A stretch of 64,000 nucleotides of DNA from Paraburkholderia susongensis (GCF_900177725.1 NZ_FXAT01000001.1:310001-374000), one strand, 5' to 3'; shown: positions 29,116 through 37,377, numbered from the stretch's first letter. The notes: generated by a model not told the origin, from the letters alone. Numbers and translations: made by a program.

Positions 29116-30351
29116 TTAGTGAGGACTATTGATGTTTATATCTGCAAGGGCGTCTTTCGGAAAACAGGGTCCCTGGATGTGCGTCGCGCCAGCGAACTCC
29201 ACGATCTCCAGGTCTGCTTCGTTTTCGACACCCATGATCACAACGTCGGCGCCGGCGCCACGCGCCAGCGTGACGAGGTTGCGCAGGAAGTCGCTGGCGC
29301 GGTCGCTTCCTCGCGCCTCGCGCAGGCAGCCTGCATCGATCTTGACGATATCGGCACCCAGCCACGCCAGCGCTTCGACGCTGCTGCCGCCGCCCCCTAC
29401 GTTATCGAGTGCGACCTGACAGCCGAGAGCCTGAAGCCTGCGCACGAATGCGCCCACCCTGTCCAGATCGACCGGGGGTGCGACTCCCGAAAGTTCGATC
29501 ACGAGCCGCTCCGCGACAGCACGCTGCTCACCCAGCACGGCGAGGATGAACGTCCACCAGACATCGAGCGAAGCGCTTCGCGATGTCACGTTGCAGCCTA
29601 GCGAAAGGCCCGGATTCAATTGCAGCGCGCAGACGGTCGCTTCGACGGCCCAGCGGTCCAGCCTGCGAATGAGACCGAGCCGCTCGAGCGGCGCCACCAT
29701 CTCGGCCACCGGCCTGCGCACGCCGTGCGACATCCAGAACGGCACCATCTCGTAATAACGGATGACTTCCGCATTGCGCAGCGTGCAAACCAGTTCCGCG
29801 TCGAAGTCCCGGCAATCGAGACCGTCGTCCGAGAACAGGCGCCCGGCTGCCTTCATGTCGGAGAAAAAACGGTCGCGCCAGCACTGCTCTTCCTGCCCGA
29901 GCCGGGCAACGCTGGAGCCGGCGTCAGCGATCGCGATATCGAATGCGCGCTCCTTCTGCTCGACGACCGACAGGGAAAGCGCCACGAATACGACGTCCCC
30001 CGCGATCTCGACCGGCTGGTCAGCGAGATCGCCAAGAATACGGTCCAGCAGGAACCCGATCTGGGTTGAGCCCGACGTCGCTGCTGGCAGACCGCCGAGC
30101 GGCGAATCGAAAACGAACAGGATCAGATCGCCGCTCAGCACCGCAATGCCCGGCACCGACCGGCACAGCGCGCGTGCGCGCTCGAGAACGACGTGCCGCA
30201 CAGCGAGCGCGGACCGCGAACCCCACGCGCGATCAATCTCCGGCAGGTTCTCAATCGACGCAACGATGCACAGCGCACCGGCCGGATCGGGCCGGTCGGG
30301 CAGATTGGCCACTGGCCGCACCGACTGCAGAAATTGCTCTTCGAACGTCAT
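29116..30351 (-). CDS. Degenerate EAL-domain protein
   Basis: A 411-residue protein with a poorly conserved GGDEF-like N-terminal half and an EAL-like C-terminal half (about 170-405). The EAL signature position reads 'YYEMVPFW' and the DDFGxG motif reads 'LDNVGGGGSS', so the second metal-binding Asp is Asn. 'VKIDAG', 'GVENEAD' and 'IQGPCFP' mark the later EAL motifs. Loss of metal ligands suggests no phosphodiesterase activity; a c-di-GMP or protein-binding role is inferred. It occupies the place that the regulator tviA has in Salmonella, upstream of tviB and co-directional. Confidence 0.75.
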   Translation of the reverse strand: MTFEEQFLQSVRPVANLPDRPDPAGALCIVASIENLPEIDRAWGSRSALAVRHVVLERARALCRSVPGIAVLSGDLILFVFDSPLGGLPAATSGSTQIGFLLDRILGDLADQPVEIAGDVVFVALSLSVVEQKERAFDIAIADAGSSVARLGQEEQCWRDRFFSDMKAAGRLFSDDGLDCRDFDAELVCTLRNAEVIRYYEMVPFWMSHGVRRPVAEMVAPLERLGLIRRLDRWAVEATVCALQLNPGLSLGCNVTSRSASLDVWWTFILAVLGEQRAVAERLVIELSGVAPPVDLDRVGAFVRRLQALGCQVALDNVGGGGSSVEALAWLGADIVKIDAGCLREARGSDRASDFLRNLVTLARGAGADVVIMGVENEADLEIVEFAGATHIQGPCFPKDALADININSPH

Positions 30352-30645
30352 GTCGCTGCGCCTTTATTAAACGCAACGACATAACAGGGGGAAAAGGACT
30401 AAAGGAGCAAAAGGGACAAAAGGGGTCCCTTTCGCTCCAGGTATTTTTTCCGTAAATCCCGAGAGGAGGATCATGATTTACCCGATGAATTTTTAACGGC
30501 TATCGACTATGCTTGATCGTGACACAAAGGACCCGTTATGTCCAGACTTTTATATTCAGATTTCTTTCGTTTATTCAATAAAAAATGCTAAACGGGTGAT
30601 TCGCTATCCGGGGGTAAAAACAAACAAACCACGGAGGTAAATGTC
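30352..30645. promoter_or_regulatory. Intergenic region with long hairpin and two mini-ORFs
   Basis: This is the divergent spacer between the EAL-like gene (minus) and the first recombinase (plus). An inverted repeat lies at 30404-30417 and 30425-30438 (14-bp arms, 13 paired, 7-base loop), 52 bases upstream of the EAL ATG. On the plus strand a GAGGAGG site precedes a seven-codon ORF beginning at 30474 (MIYPMNF), and a 17-codon ORF starts at 30538 (MSRLLYSDFFRLFNKKC). Neither is certain to be translated. Base composition falls sharply here, marking the edge of foreign DNA. Confidence 0.4.
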
Positions 30646-31233
30646 ATGAAAATCGGTTATGCCCGTGTCTCAACGGATGAACAGAACCTGGATCTACAGA
30701 CCCGCGCATTGCGGTCAGCCGGATGTCGCAAACTTTTTGAGGATCACGGTGTCTCGGGCGCCAGCTTTTCGCGGCCGGGCCTCGCATCGATGCTGGAGCA
30801 ACTTCGTGCCGGGGATGTTCTCGTCGTGTGGAGACTGGACAGGCTGGGGCGTTCCCTGCGACGACTCCTCGAGCTGATCGAGGGTCTCAATGCGAAGGGA
30901 ATACAGTTTCAATCGCTAACGGAGGCGATCGACACGACGTCGTCCAGCGGCGTGCTGGTCTTTCATATGCTTGCGGCGCTCGCGCAATTCGAGCGGTCCT
31001 TGATCGGCGAACGCACCCGCGCTGGAATGCTGGCTGCGCGCGACAGGGGATGCCACCTGGGCCGGCGCCCCAGCCTGACGCCGGAACAGAAGGCCACCGC
31101 CGTCGAGCTACTCGAGAGTTCCACCCTCACCGATGTCGCGACGAAATTCAAGGTTCATCCACGCACGATTCGCCGCGCGAAACAGCAGTCGGAGAAGGCT
31201 CATTCTCCGCAAACACGCAACCAGCCACGCTGA
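30646..31233 (+). CDS. Small serine recombinase (resolvase/invertase), first
   Basis: A 195-residue Tn3/Hin-type serine recombinase. The catalytic Ser is in 'YARVSTDEQNLDLQ' (about residue 9). 'VSGASFSRPGL', 'VWRLDRLGRSLRRL' and 'FERSLIGERTRAGMLAA' are the conserved active-site and E-helix blocks. A C-terminal helix-turn-helix ('TDVATKFKVHPRTIRRAKQ') binds DNA. GGAGG precedes the ATG. It faces a paralogue 76 bases away. It could be a resolvase of a lost transposon or an invertase. Confidence 0.9.
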   Translation: MKIGYARVSTDEQNLDLQTRALRSAGCRKLFEDHGVSGASFSRPGLASMLEQLRAGDVLVVWRLDRLGRSLRRLLELIEGLNAKGIQFQSLTEAIDTTSSSGVLVFHMLAALAQFERSLIGERTRAGMLAARDRGCHLGRRPSLTPEQKATAVELLESSTLTDVATKFKVHPRTIRRAKQQSEKAHSPQTRNQPR

Positions 31234-31244
31234 TTCCGGGCGCC

Positions 31245-31266
31245 CGCGGGGCCGGCCGGCCCCGCG
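31245..31266. repeat. 22-bp perfect GC palindrome between convergent recombinases
   Basis: A perfect palindrome whose half is CGCGGGGCCGG, in the 76-base gap between the two recombinase stops. It has no T-run. It may end both transcripts or be part of a recombination site. Confidence 0.55.
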
Positions 31267-31309
31267 CTCCGGGCACGTCAAAGGCGGCTGCGAAACCAGA
31301 CTGGCCAGG

Positions 31310-31885
31310 CTAGCCGGGCTGCTTCTCCACAACGAGTCCGTGTCGCCGCAAGCTGCGGAGCAAGGTTTTTGGATGGATATCGAACTGCTGGGCGACAACC
31401 ATCGTGGACTGCGCGGCAAGCAACTGATGAGCGCGAACGCACTCCGCCTCCGTCATCGCACGACGTCTGCCGACGTGCTTGCCGCGAGCCTTGGCTGCCA
31501 GCATGCCCGCGCGCGTGCGCTCGCCGATCAGGGACCGCTCGAACTGCGCGAGCGCCGCCATGATATGGAAGAGCAATGTGCCGCCCGCGGACGTCGTATC
31601 GATGCACTCGGTGATCGACACGAACTGAATCTCTCTCTTTCCCAACATCTCCACCAGTTCGATTAACTTCTGGATCGAACGACCGAGCCGGTCCAGCCGC
31701 CAGACGACAAGTGTGTCACCCGCCTTGAGCGTGCGGAGGACATCGTCGAGTCCGGGCCGGGAAAACGTGCTGCCAGAAACACCGTGATCGGTGAAAATCT
31801 GGCCGCACCCCGCGACTTTCAACGCCTCAAGTTGAAGATCGAGATTCTGGTCATCAGTAGAAACTCTCGCGTAGCCGATTTTCAT
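31310..31885 (-). CDS. Small serine recombinase (resolvase/invertase), second
   Basis: A 191-residue paralogue of the preceding gene, transcribed towards it. The start 'MKIGYARVSTDDQNLDLQLEAL' is nearly the same, and 'VSGSTFSRPGL', 'VWRLDRLGRSIQKL' and 'FERSLIGERTRAGMLAAKARG' are present. It has the C-terminal helix-turn-helix 'VVAQQFDIHPKTLLRSLRR'. The DNA has diverged well beyond a recent duplication. A GAGAAAG stretch precedes the ATG. Confidence 0.9.
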   Translation of the reverse strand: MKIGYARVSTDDQNLDLQLEALKVAGCGQIFTDHGVSGSTFSRPGLDDVLRTLKAGDTLVVWRLDRLGRSIQKLIELVEMLGKREIQFVSITECIDTTSAGGTLLFHIMAALAQFERSLIGERTRAGMLAAKARGKHVGRRRAMTEAECVRAHQLLAAQSTMVVAQQFDIHPKTLLRSLRRHGLVVEKQPG

Positions 31886-32880
31886 GCTTTCTCTACTTAC
31901 CCGGCAAACCAGATACGCCGCTGGTCATAAATTCTTGGTAAATCAATGCACATGACTTCAACGACGCCTCTTATAGAGAGTCGTGAACCGATATCCGTGT
32001 TTCATCAAGGCGATCACCACCCCGACGAATAAATCGTCAATGCCTGCCGAAATGCCGACGGCGAGACAATCCGATATCCAACCGGGAGCGACAAATGCGC
32101 CTGTGATACACGCGAGCCGCGGGGAATGCGGTTTTGCCAGCGCCCCTGCCCGTCCGGAGCCCGAACTCGACCACATTGGTTAAAACAGGATTGCCAGGGA
32201 ATGCGATTTACGACATGCGATTTACGACGCCTGATTCCGACAGGAAAATGGACGATTGCGATGTGATTCGCCATCATCGCCATCATCGTCGCCCGTGGGC
32301 ACCTCGACGGCCGAGGCGATGGTGCATCCACTTCCCGTATCCGTGGCTCGGCCCGTCAACGTCAGCGACATGCTCGAAGCCAGCAGTCTGCTCCATGCGG
32401 AAGAAACCAACGCGTCTGGCGATTCCGGCTAACAGCGCGCGCACAAGCGCCCGGACGTCCAAGCCGGCATGAACCGGCATATGGCGATGAAGCCGGGGCT
32501 GATAGGTTAGCGGTGTGGTCCATTCAATTCCCTGTTCGACGATCAGGTACATCCGATCCGGTTTTGTGCAGAAGATCCCCGTATCGATGCGATATGAATC
32601 AGAATGATTTCGATTTACCCGAAATTAAATGAATTTTTAACACAAATTGCTTTCTTTAGTCACACCAATCCCTTTCATATGGTGACAAATATCTCTGAAA
32701 CATATCACCATTTCTTCAGACGAAAGCATCTTATCTCATTATTTTTTATGGGGAAAATACCTTTTCCTCTTCGCCGAATGGCCAATTGTCAATTTACATT
32801 TTGTTTCAGATTAGCCCTAAAGTTGTCTAACCCGTATATTTGATCGAGCCGTAAAACGGGTTGAGTTGCCAATGGGCGAT
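31886..32880. other. AT-rich spacer without a supportable gene
   Basis: About 1 kb with only short open frames lacking ribosome sites or family features. The stretch from about 32560 to 32840 is strongly AT-rich for this genome. It looks like debris between mobile genes. No inverted terminal repeats, tRNA or integrase were seen. Confidence 0.5.
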
Positions 32881-32882
32881 TC

Positions 32883-33300
32883 CAGGCGCCGCGGCTTGAA
32901 GTGAAGATCCTCGACGAAGGCACGGTCAGGCACAACGCGGTGTACGCTGGCGCCGGGAAGGATATTGCGGTACTCAAGGAGGCCAACGTCCCCCACGAAT
33001 TGCTCACCGCGGCCGAACTCGCGCGAGTTGAGCCGGCATTGGCAGCCACCTCGCATAAGCTGACGGGCGGATTGCACTTGCCGGGCGATGAAACCGGTGA
33101 CTACCAGCTATTCACGACCCGGCTCGCCGCGCTGGCCGGACAGATCGGCGTCAATTTCCGCTACAACACCCAGGTCGACGGACTCGTTGTCGAAGGCGGC
33201 AACGTCGCCGGTGTTCGACATGGGACGAAGCCCATTCACGTCGATATGTTTGTCGTGGCCTTCGGGTCCTGTTCCACGAACTTACGGCCACTTACGGTCG
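32883..33300 (+). pseudogene. Fragment of D-amino-acid dehydrogenase (dadA)
   Basis: About 115 codons match the middle of DadA-type FAD-dependent D-amino-acid dehydrogenases, from '[18 protein letters not shown]' through '[27 protein letters not shown]' (in part) to '[10 protein letters not shown]'. The N-terminal FAD-binding part and the C-terminal third are absent. The frame stays open beyond but is no longer related. It is a remnant left by recombination, not a working enzyme. Confidence 0.8.
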
Positions 33301-33392
33301 CGAACAAGGAACTGGCGTTGTCCGGTCTGTCCGCGCGTCAACGATTGGCACATCGCAGCGCGAACGGACACAGCACGGAAAGACGGGCACAA

Positions 33393-33420
33393 AAAAGCCG
33401 ACTCTCGCGAGTCGGCTTTT
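33393..33420 (-). terminator. Strong bidirectional terminator
   Basis: Arms AAAAGCCGACTC (33393-33404) and GAGTCGGCTTTT (33409-33420) form a perfect 12-bp stem with loop TCGC. It sits six bases past the stop of the minus-strand immunity-like gene and also faces the dadA fragment. Confidence 0.8.
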
Positions 33421-33425
33421 ACGTT

Positions 33426-33911
33426 TCAATCGAACGATTCAGGAGCAACAGTCCCGCCCTCTATCACCAAATGTTTCGCATCGCGTTTCGACTCGAAGAA
33501 CCGCCAGTTCTCGTCATCCGATGTTACGTCTGGCGCTACGATCAAACGGAACGCTTGCGACAAAGAAACGACCAGACCGCAGTCCGGGCTGGCCGATATG
33601 CTTTCGACGATGACGGGTGCATTCCGGGCCAACAGTTGCCGCAGACGCAGTGCGAATGCGTTTGCTTCCTCGTCGGAACCCCCGATAGACTCCTCAGTTG
33701 CGATGATTTTTCCCGCCTCACTCAGCGTCCAGGCGCACTGAATATGCAGAGCCCATGCACTGACCTGCCTGGGTACACCATAAAAGTTCTTCGCTTCGTG
33801 CTTCGGACCAAAACCCAGGGTAAGCATATCCGCTGCACGACTGACGCCGCTCCACTCCAAGCCTTGAAGTACCGACAAGCGCCGCTCAATTTCTCTTTGA
33901 TTGTTATCCAT
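33426..33911 (-). CDS. Hypothetical protein, probable immunity partner
   Basis: A 161-residue soluble, acidic protein with no signal peptide and no domain I recognise. GAGGG precedes the ATG. It follows the toxin-like gene by 27 bases, and the strong terminator follows directly, so the two form a two-gene transcript. The order (toxin then small acidic partner) is that of polymorphic toxin/immunity pairs. The role is inferred from context only. Confidence 0.6.
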   Translation of the reverse strand: MDNNQREIERRLSVLQGLEWSGVSRAADMLTLGFGPKHEAKNFYGVPRQVSAWALHIQCAWTLSEAGKIIATEESIGGSDEEANAFALRLRQLLARNAPVIVESISASPDCGLVVSLSQAFRLIVAPDVTSDDENWRFFESKRDAKHLVIEGGTVAPESFD

Positions 33912-33938
33912 AGAAAATTTCCCTCGAACTGTCTGGCG

Positions 33939-34697
33939 TCACCGCAGATTGAACATGTCTCTGGCCCGTTCCATGATCTCGTGAAATCCCATTGGAGGCT
34001 CACTGCCAAGCTCATAATGAAGCTGTTGGGCCTGATCGGGAGTCAGGCGCAAAATTCTGGCAACGTCATTGGTCTGTTTGTTCTGCGCGAAATTGTTGCG
34101 TGGCCTTCCTTCGCTGCCTGCCAGTTCCATCGCATCGCTATCCGGCAGATCCTCCCTGTACTCGAACGGCTGCGCGCCGCCGAGCGGGATTGAGGTGTTC
34201 CTATCGTCGGCTTGGTCGCGGCCACGGCTGCCGCCAGACATGGCCGCGCGTGCGGCGCTCAGTTGGGCTTGCCAGGTGGCCGGATCGTACCGGACGGATC
34301 TCGCCGCGAGACTCCTCAACGGCGTGCTGTCGTACCGTGGAAACAGGTCAGCACGAGGGCCTTTGATGGCAAGCAGGGAGCCCCGGCGCACCTCGGCGAG
34401 AAGCGCATTGATGACCCACCAGCCGTCGGTGTCGGGGTTGCGGTCCCGAACACCAAGCAACCACAGCCAGCCACGCTTCTGGATACTCCTGACCAGATTC
34501 CCGTCCTTCTCCCACTCGCGACGGTTCAGTCCGGCAATACCGAGAAATTCCCGGGTATCTGCTCTGGCCTTCCCGAGGTCGGCGGCCTTTCTCAGGCACA
34601 CCTTGTAGTGCTGTTCATCGCAGATAACATAACGGGCGCCCAGTGGTCTCTGACAGCACAGTTCCACGGAGCACATTTCAAATACGGACAAGGACAT
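33939..34697 (-). CDS. Putative polymorphic toxin (C-terminal toxin-like region)
   Basis: A 252-residue protein. The middle is a linker with Ser/Arg/Gly and '[18 protein letters not shown]'. The C-terminus '[19 protein letters not shown]' plus '[13 protein letters not shown]' resembles the helical end seen in some Rhs/CDI-type toxin tips, an impression from memory and not a search. No membrane helix or secretion domain is present, so it may be a displaced toxin cartridge. The ribosome site is weak, and the delivery protein is missing. It is followed by the immunity-like gene. Confidence 0.5.
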   Translation of the reverse strand: MSLSVFEMCSVELCCQRPLGARYVICDEQHYKVCLRKAADLGKARADTREFLGIAGLNRREWEKDGNLVRSIQKRGWLWLLGVRDRNPDTDGWWVINALLAEVRRGSLLAIKGPRADLFPRYDSTPLRSLAARSVRYDPATWQAQLSAARAAMSGGSRGRDQADDRNTSIPLGGAQPFEYREDLPDSDAMELAGSEGRPRNNFAQNKQTNDVARILRLTPDQAQQLHYELGSEPPMGFHEIMERARDMFNLR

Positions 34698-34814
34698 AGG
34701 TGTGTCGACGATCTATCTGAAGCCGCTGCCCGGATCGGCAGCGATCAGAATAAATACCGTGCTCCGGCTTATCCGTACATGGGCGACGGCCCAAATAGGG
34801 CATAGAGGTGCGTT

Positions 34815-35258
34815 TGATTTCTTGATAAAGAGCGCGGCATTGCGCCTGCGCTTTCAATGCAAGCGACAAATGCGTGTGCATCTGGTTCAGGTACTCGGAG
34901 TAAGCGGCCTTGCGCGCCAGGTGGTCGGATCATGTCGAGCGTGTTCGCCCACGACACAAGCATCGATTCCAGACCCTGCATGTCGCCCTGCTTGACCGAA
35001 TCCACCTACATACGAAGCTCGGCCACGTATGCGGTCAAGTCTGTGTCCGCATCGAAAATCCCTTCGCTGTACTTAGTGCCCGTCACCGCGCTGCGTACAA
35101 GCGGACTCGACGCGAGCAACGCGCAGCGCTTTACCAGATCCACAGAGCGCGGGTCCGTGATCTCCAGCCTAGCCCGCGTTGCCCTTCGCGGTCGGCGGGT
35201 TTGCCGCCTGCTTCACCGCCTTCTCCGGTTTCCGGTTTGCCATCTCAACGTCACTCAT
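34815..35258 (-). pseudogene. Decayed gene with stop and frameshifts
   Basis: Read on the minus strand from the ATG at 35258, 'MSDVEMANRKPEKAVKQAAN' runs into a stop near 35178. A shifted frame then gives 'LEITDPRSVDLVKRCALLAS' and onward to 'TAYVAELRM', followed by a stop at about 35006-35008. The same frame resumes with 'DSVKQGDMQGLESMLVSWAN', and after a shift near 34930 comes 'DHLARKAAYSEYLNQMHTH' and 'LALKAQAQCRAL'. Together these read as one former protein of about 145 residues, broken at three points. The family is a conserved hypothetical of mobile regions; its function is unknown to me. Confidence 0.7.
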
Positions 35259-35495
35259 AACGCCACGCAACGGATCGTTCACATTGCCTCCCGAAGGCTC
35301 GCTGTGACGCCGACGATGTTGCGGCAGCAGAAGAACCTGCATGCACCGGAGATAGCCGGGTTCTAGCAGAGTGCGGCGAACGCGCGACGGCTCTCAAGCG
35401 ACAAGAGAAATGACAAGAAAAATCACCAGGGCAGCCGTGAAACTTTGCCCGATGATGGGCTGATTGATAGGCCGATTGAGGGGCCAGAAAAACAA
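35259..35495. other. Spacer without a gene
   Basis: Nothing supportable is seen between the decayed gene and the tRNA-type terminator; short frames here lack start signals. Confidence 0.4.
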
Positions 35496-35527
35496 AAACC
35501 CCGTAAGTCCTTGAACTTACGGGGTTT
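35496..35527 (-). terminator. Terminator next to the tRNA-Ser remnant
   Basis: Arms AAACCCCGTAAGT (35496-35508) and ACTTACGGGGTTT (35515-35527) make a perfect 13-bp stem with loop CCTTGA; on the minus strand T-rich sequence follows. It lies 13 bases beyond the tRNA-Ser 3' end, as expected for a tRNA terminator. Confidence 0.8.
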
Positions 35528-35540
35528 CAGCCGCCTTCAT

Positions 35541-35555
35541 TGGCGGAGACGGAGG
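35541..35555 (-). other. tRNA-Ser 3' end remnant, candidate att core
   Basis: On the minus strand CCTCCGTCTCCGCCA matches the 3' end (acceptor stem plus CCA) of a tRNA-Ser whose 5' end would be GGAGACG. The rest of the tRNA is not on its 5' side. Integrases commonly target tRNA 3' ends, which leaves one end of the insert with only the tail of the tRNA. The host-type terminator lies on the left, so the inserted element would extend to the right, with the intact tRNA-Ser beyond this window. Confidence 0.55.
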
Positions 35556-35663
35556 CAGTCCGGAAATGCCTGTAAACGCAGGCTGGGTGCGGATTCCAGT
35601 TCCGCCGTCAAGAACCTACCCGCGTCCGTACCCACACTCCATTAGGTGGCCAAATTCGCGCTA

Positions 35664-36554
35664 TCACTCGACTTCCAGGATCCTCCTCATCGTCCCCGCG
35701 TTGCGCTGGGCAACATCGCGGTAGCAATTGTTGAACAGGACATGTACGCGCGCGGCGCTCCTCGCGATCGCCTTGATCGGACTCTCCAGTTCACGCAGCT
35801 CCTCGTCGCTGTATTCGTAGTTGAACCGCTCGGCCGCCGACTCCGCACCACTCCACGATGAGGCATTGCGGCCGTGCAACCGCACGATCGCCAGTTCGGG
35901 TGACGTCGCTTCCCAGACGGTATGTGCGCGATTTGTAACGCCCTCGGGCGCGTCGACAATCACATGGACAATACCGCGCTCGCGCTCCATCGCGAGCGTC
36001 GACTCGCGGTGCTTTTCGCCGAACCAGCTTTCGTGCCGGAATTCGAAAGCGGTCAGGAACGGATGCATGCGCTCGGCGCAATGTTCGACGTGCGCGAGCG
36101 CCTTCGGCACGGCGGTAACCCAATGCGGAAACTGGAACAACACCGAGCCGAGCTTGCCGGCGACGTGCAGCGGCTGCAGCGCGGCAAAGAAACGGGCCCA
36201 CAACTCCTCGAGCACAGGCGGCGGAATGTCTTTGTAGTAGAGGTTTTTCTTGCCGGTGTCCGGCAGCTCGGCCTGCAGGTTCTTGGGGAAAAACTTGCGC
36301 TCGGTCTGATGACCGGTGAAAAGCCGGAACGCCTTCACGTCGAACACGAATCCAGCCGGCGTGCGCTCGACCCACAGGGCGCTGTTGCTCGCGCTCGGCA
36401 TCGCGTAGTAGGAGGAATCGACTTCGACGATCGGAAAGACGCTGGCGTAATACCGCAGACGCGCTTCGGCGCTGGTGCAGCCACGCGGATAGAAGGCGCC
36501 CGACTCGATCAGCGTCTTGTCGGTCCACGACGCGGTGCCCACGAGAATCGACAT
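35664..36554 (-). CDS. DUF72 family protein
   Basis: A 296-residue DUF72 (TIM-barrel-like) protein: it starts 'MSILVGTASWTDKTL' and contains 'YASVFPIVEVDSSYY', 'FVFDVKAFRLFTGH', 'LGSVLFQFPHW' and 'FEFRHESWF', all typical. The biochemical role of this widespread family is not established. GGAGG just upstream supports the ATG at 36554 over one at 36596. An SOS box lies 49 bases upstream in the divergent spacer, so it may be DNA-damage controlled. Confidence 0.88.
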   Translation of the reverse strand: MSILVGTASWTDKTLIESGAFYPRGCTSAEARLRYYASVFPIVEVDSSYYAMPSASNSALWVERTPAGFVFDVKAFRLFTGHQTERKFFPKNLQAELPDTGKKNLYYKDIPPPVLEELWARFFAALQPLHVAGKLGSVLFQFPHWVTAVPKALAHVEHCAERMHPFLTAFEFRHESWFGEKHRESTLAMERERGIVHVIVDAPEGVTNRAHTVWEATSPELAIVRLHGRNASSWSGAESAAERFNYEYSDEELRELESPIKAIARSAARVHVLFNNCYRDVAQRNAGTMRRILEVE

Positions 36555-36602
36555 GGCCGCCTCCAGCTGGAGTATCCGGAGAGGCCATTTTGCCATGCGC
36601 TA

Positions 36603-36622
36603 TACTGTATATCCATACAGTA
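36603..36622. promoter_or_regulatory. SOS (LexA) box in divergent promoter
   Basis: TACTGTATATCCATACAGTA matches the LexA consensus TACTGTATATATATACAGTA at 18 of 20 positions and keeps the CTGT-N8-ACAG core. It is 12 bases from the ATG of the plus-strand gene and 49 bases from the DUF72 start, so it may control either or both. Confidence 0.75.
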
Positions 36623-36634
36623 CCTATATGCATC

Positions 36635-37033
36635 ATGCCCTTGCCACCTTTCGAGCCCCCGACGCTCGCCGAGCTGCGTGAGTGGTATCGGCGATACGGG
36701 AAGAACGACGACATCTGGCGCCTGATTCTGGAGGTGCAGCACTCACGCGAATTGCTTGCCCATCTCCGGTGGCAGCTCGATAAGGCGGATCGTATCGCCG
36801 AGTGGGCTGAGTTCGGCAGACTCAGCGGCAAAGCCGCGCCACTGCGTGCTGCCCTCGATACGATCTGTGCAGAAATGCGCCGCATCGGCCCGATCGGCGG
36901 AAAAGGAAAGCCCGAACACTGGCGGCCGACACCTCGATCGACCGACGATATGGCGGCGTACGATTATGATCCGGACGCCCCGTCCGACCACGCGGCCCTG
37001 GTCGCCGCGCGACGCCATGGGCGGAGACGCTAA
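36635..37033 (+). CDS. Hypothetical protein downstream of an SOS box
   Basis: A 132-residue charged soluble protein ('LAELREWYRRYGKNDDIWRL' and 'LLAHLRWQLDKADRIAEW') with helical, coiled-coil-like character and an Arg-rich end. I do not recognise a family. The ATG at 36635 is the only in-frame start after the SOS box; there is no clear ribosome site, so the mRNA may be nearly leaderless. Confidence 0.6.
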   Translation: MPLPPFEPPTLAELREWYRRYGKNDDIWRLILEVQHSRELLAHLRWQLDKADRIAEWAEFGRLSGKAAPLRAALDTICAEMRRIGPIGGKGKPEHWRPTPRSTDDMAAYDYDPDAPSDHAALVAARRHGRRR

Positions 37034-37122
37034 CCAGGTTGCTTTGCGTCGCGCTCTTCCCTGTCGAACCGTCAGAACACCCCCTGCCACACCGTCTCCC
37101 AGCCCCTCAGTTTGAGCAATTC

Positions 37123-37175
37123 AAGTCAACATTTTTGTTGACTTAGTAAGCATTTTTGATTACTATACTTATAAG
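37123..37175 (+). promoter_or_regulatory. hicAB promoter/operator
   Basis: Perfect inverted repeat AAGTCAACA (37123-37131) and TGTTGACTT (37136-37144). A second one, TAGTAA (37144-37149) and TTACTA (37160-37165), is 10 bases apart, and both surround an ATTTTTG core. TTGACT at 37138-37143 can serve as -35, with TACTAT at 37161-37166 as -10 (17-base spacing). HicB-type antitoxins usually bind such palindromes to repress their own operon. Confidence 0.6.
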
Positions 37176-37203
37176 GAAACAACGAGCAAGGAGGTGCAGC
37201 AGT

Positions 37204-37377
37204 GTGAAGCGAAGTGAGTTTGTCCGATGGCTCGCCAGTCAGGGAGCAACCTTCAGGGAAGGCAAGAAACACACGAAGGTTTATCTGAACGGCAGGCAAA
37301 CGGTGATCCCCAGACACGCGGCAGACGTAAAAACTGGAACGGTCGAAGGGATCAAAAAACAACTGAACCTTAAGTGA
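37204..37377 (+). CDS. hicA: HicA-family mRNA interferase toxin
   Basis: A 57-residue double-stranded-RNA-binding-fold toxin that cleaves mRNA. The catalytic His is in 'EGKKHTKVYLNG', and 'IPRHAADVKTGTVEGIKKQL' is the usual C-terminal block. The start is a GTG at 37204, placed eight bases after a strong AAGGAGGT; upstream in-frame starts lack such a site. hicB follows after 78 bases. Confidence 0.9.
   Translation: MKRSEFVRWLASQGATFREGKKHTKVYLNGRQTVIPRHAADVKTGTVEGIKKQLNLK

Noticed and set aside
32604..32843. 79-codon plus-strand frame in the AT-rich stretch
   Set aside because: Probably open by chance in AT-rich DNA; no start signal or family.
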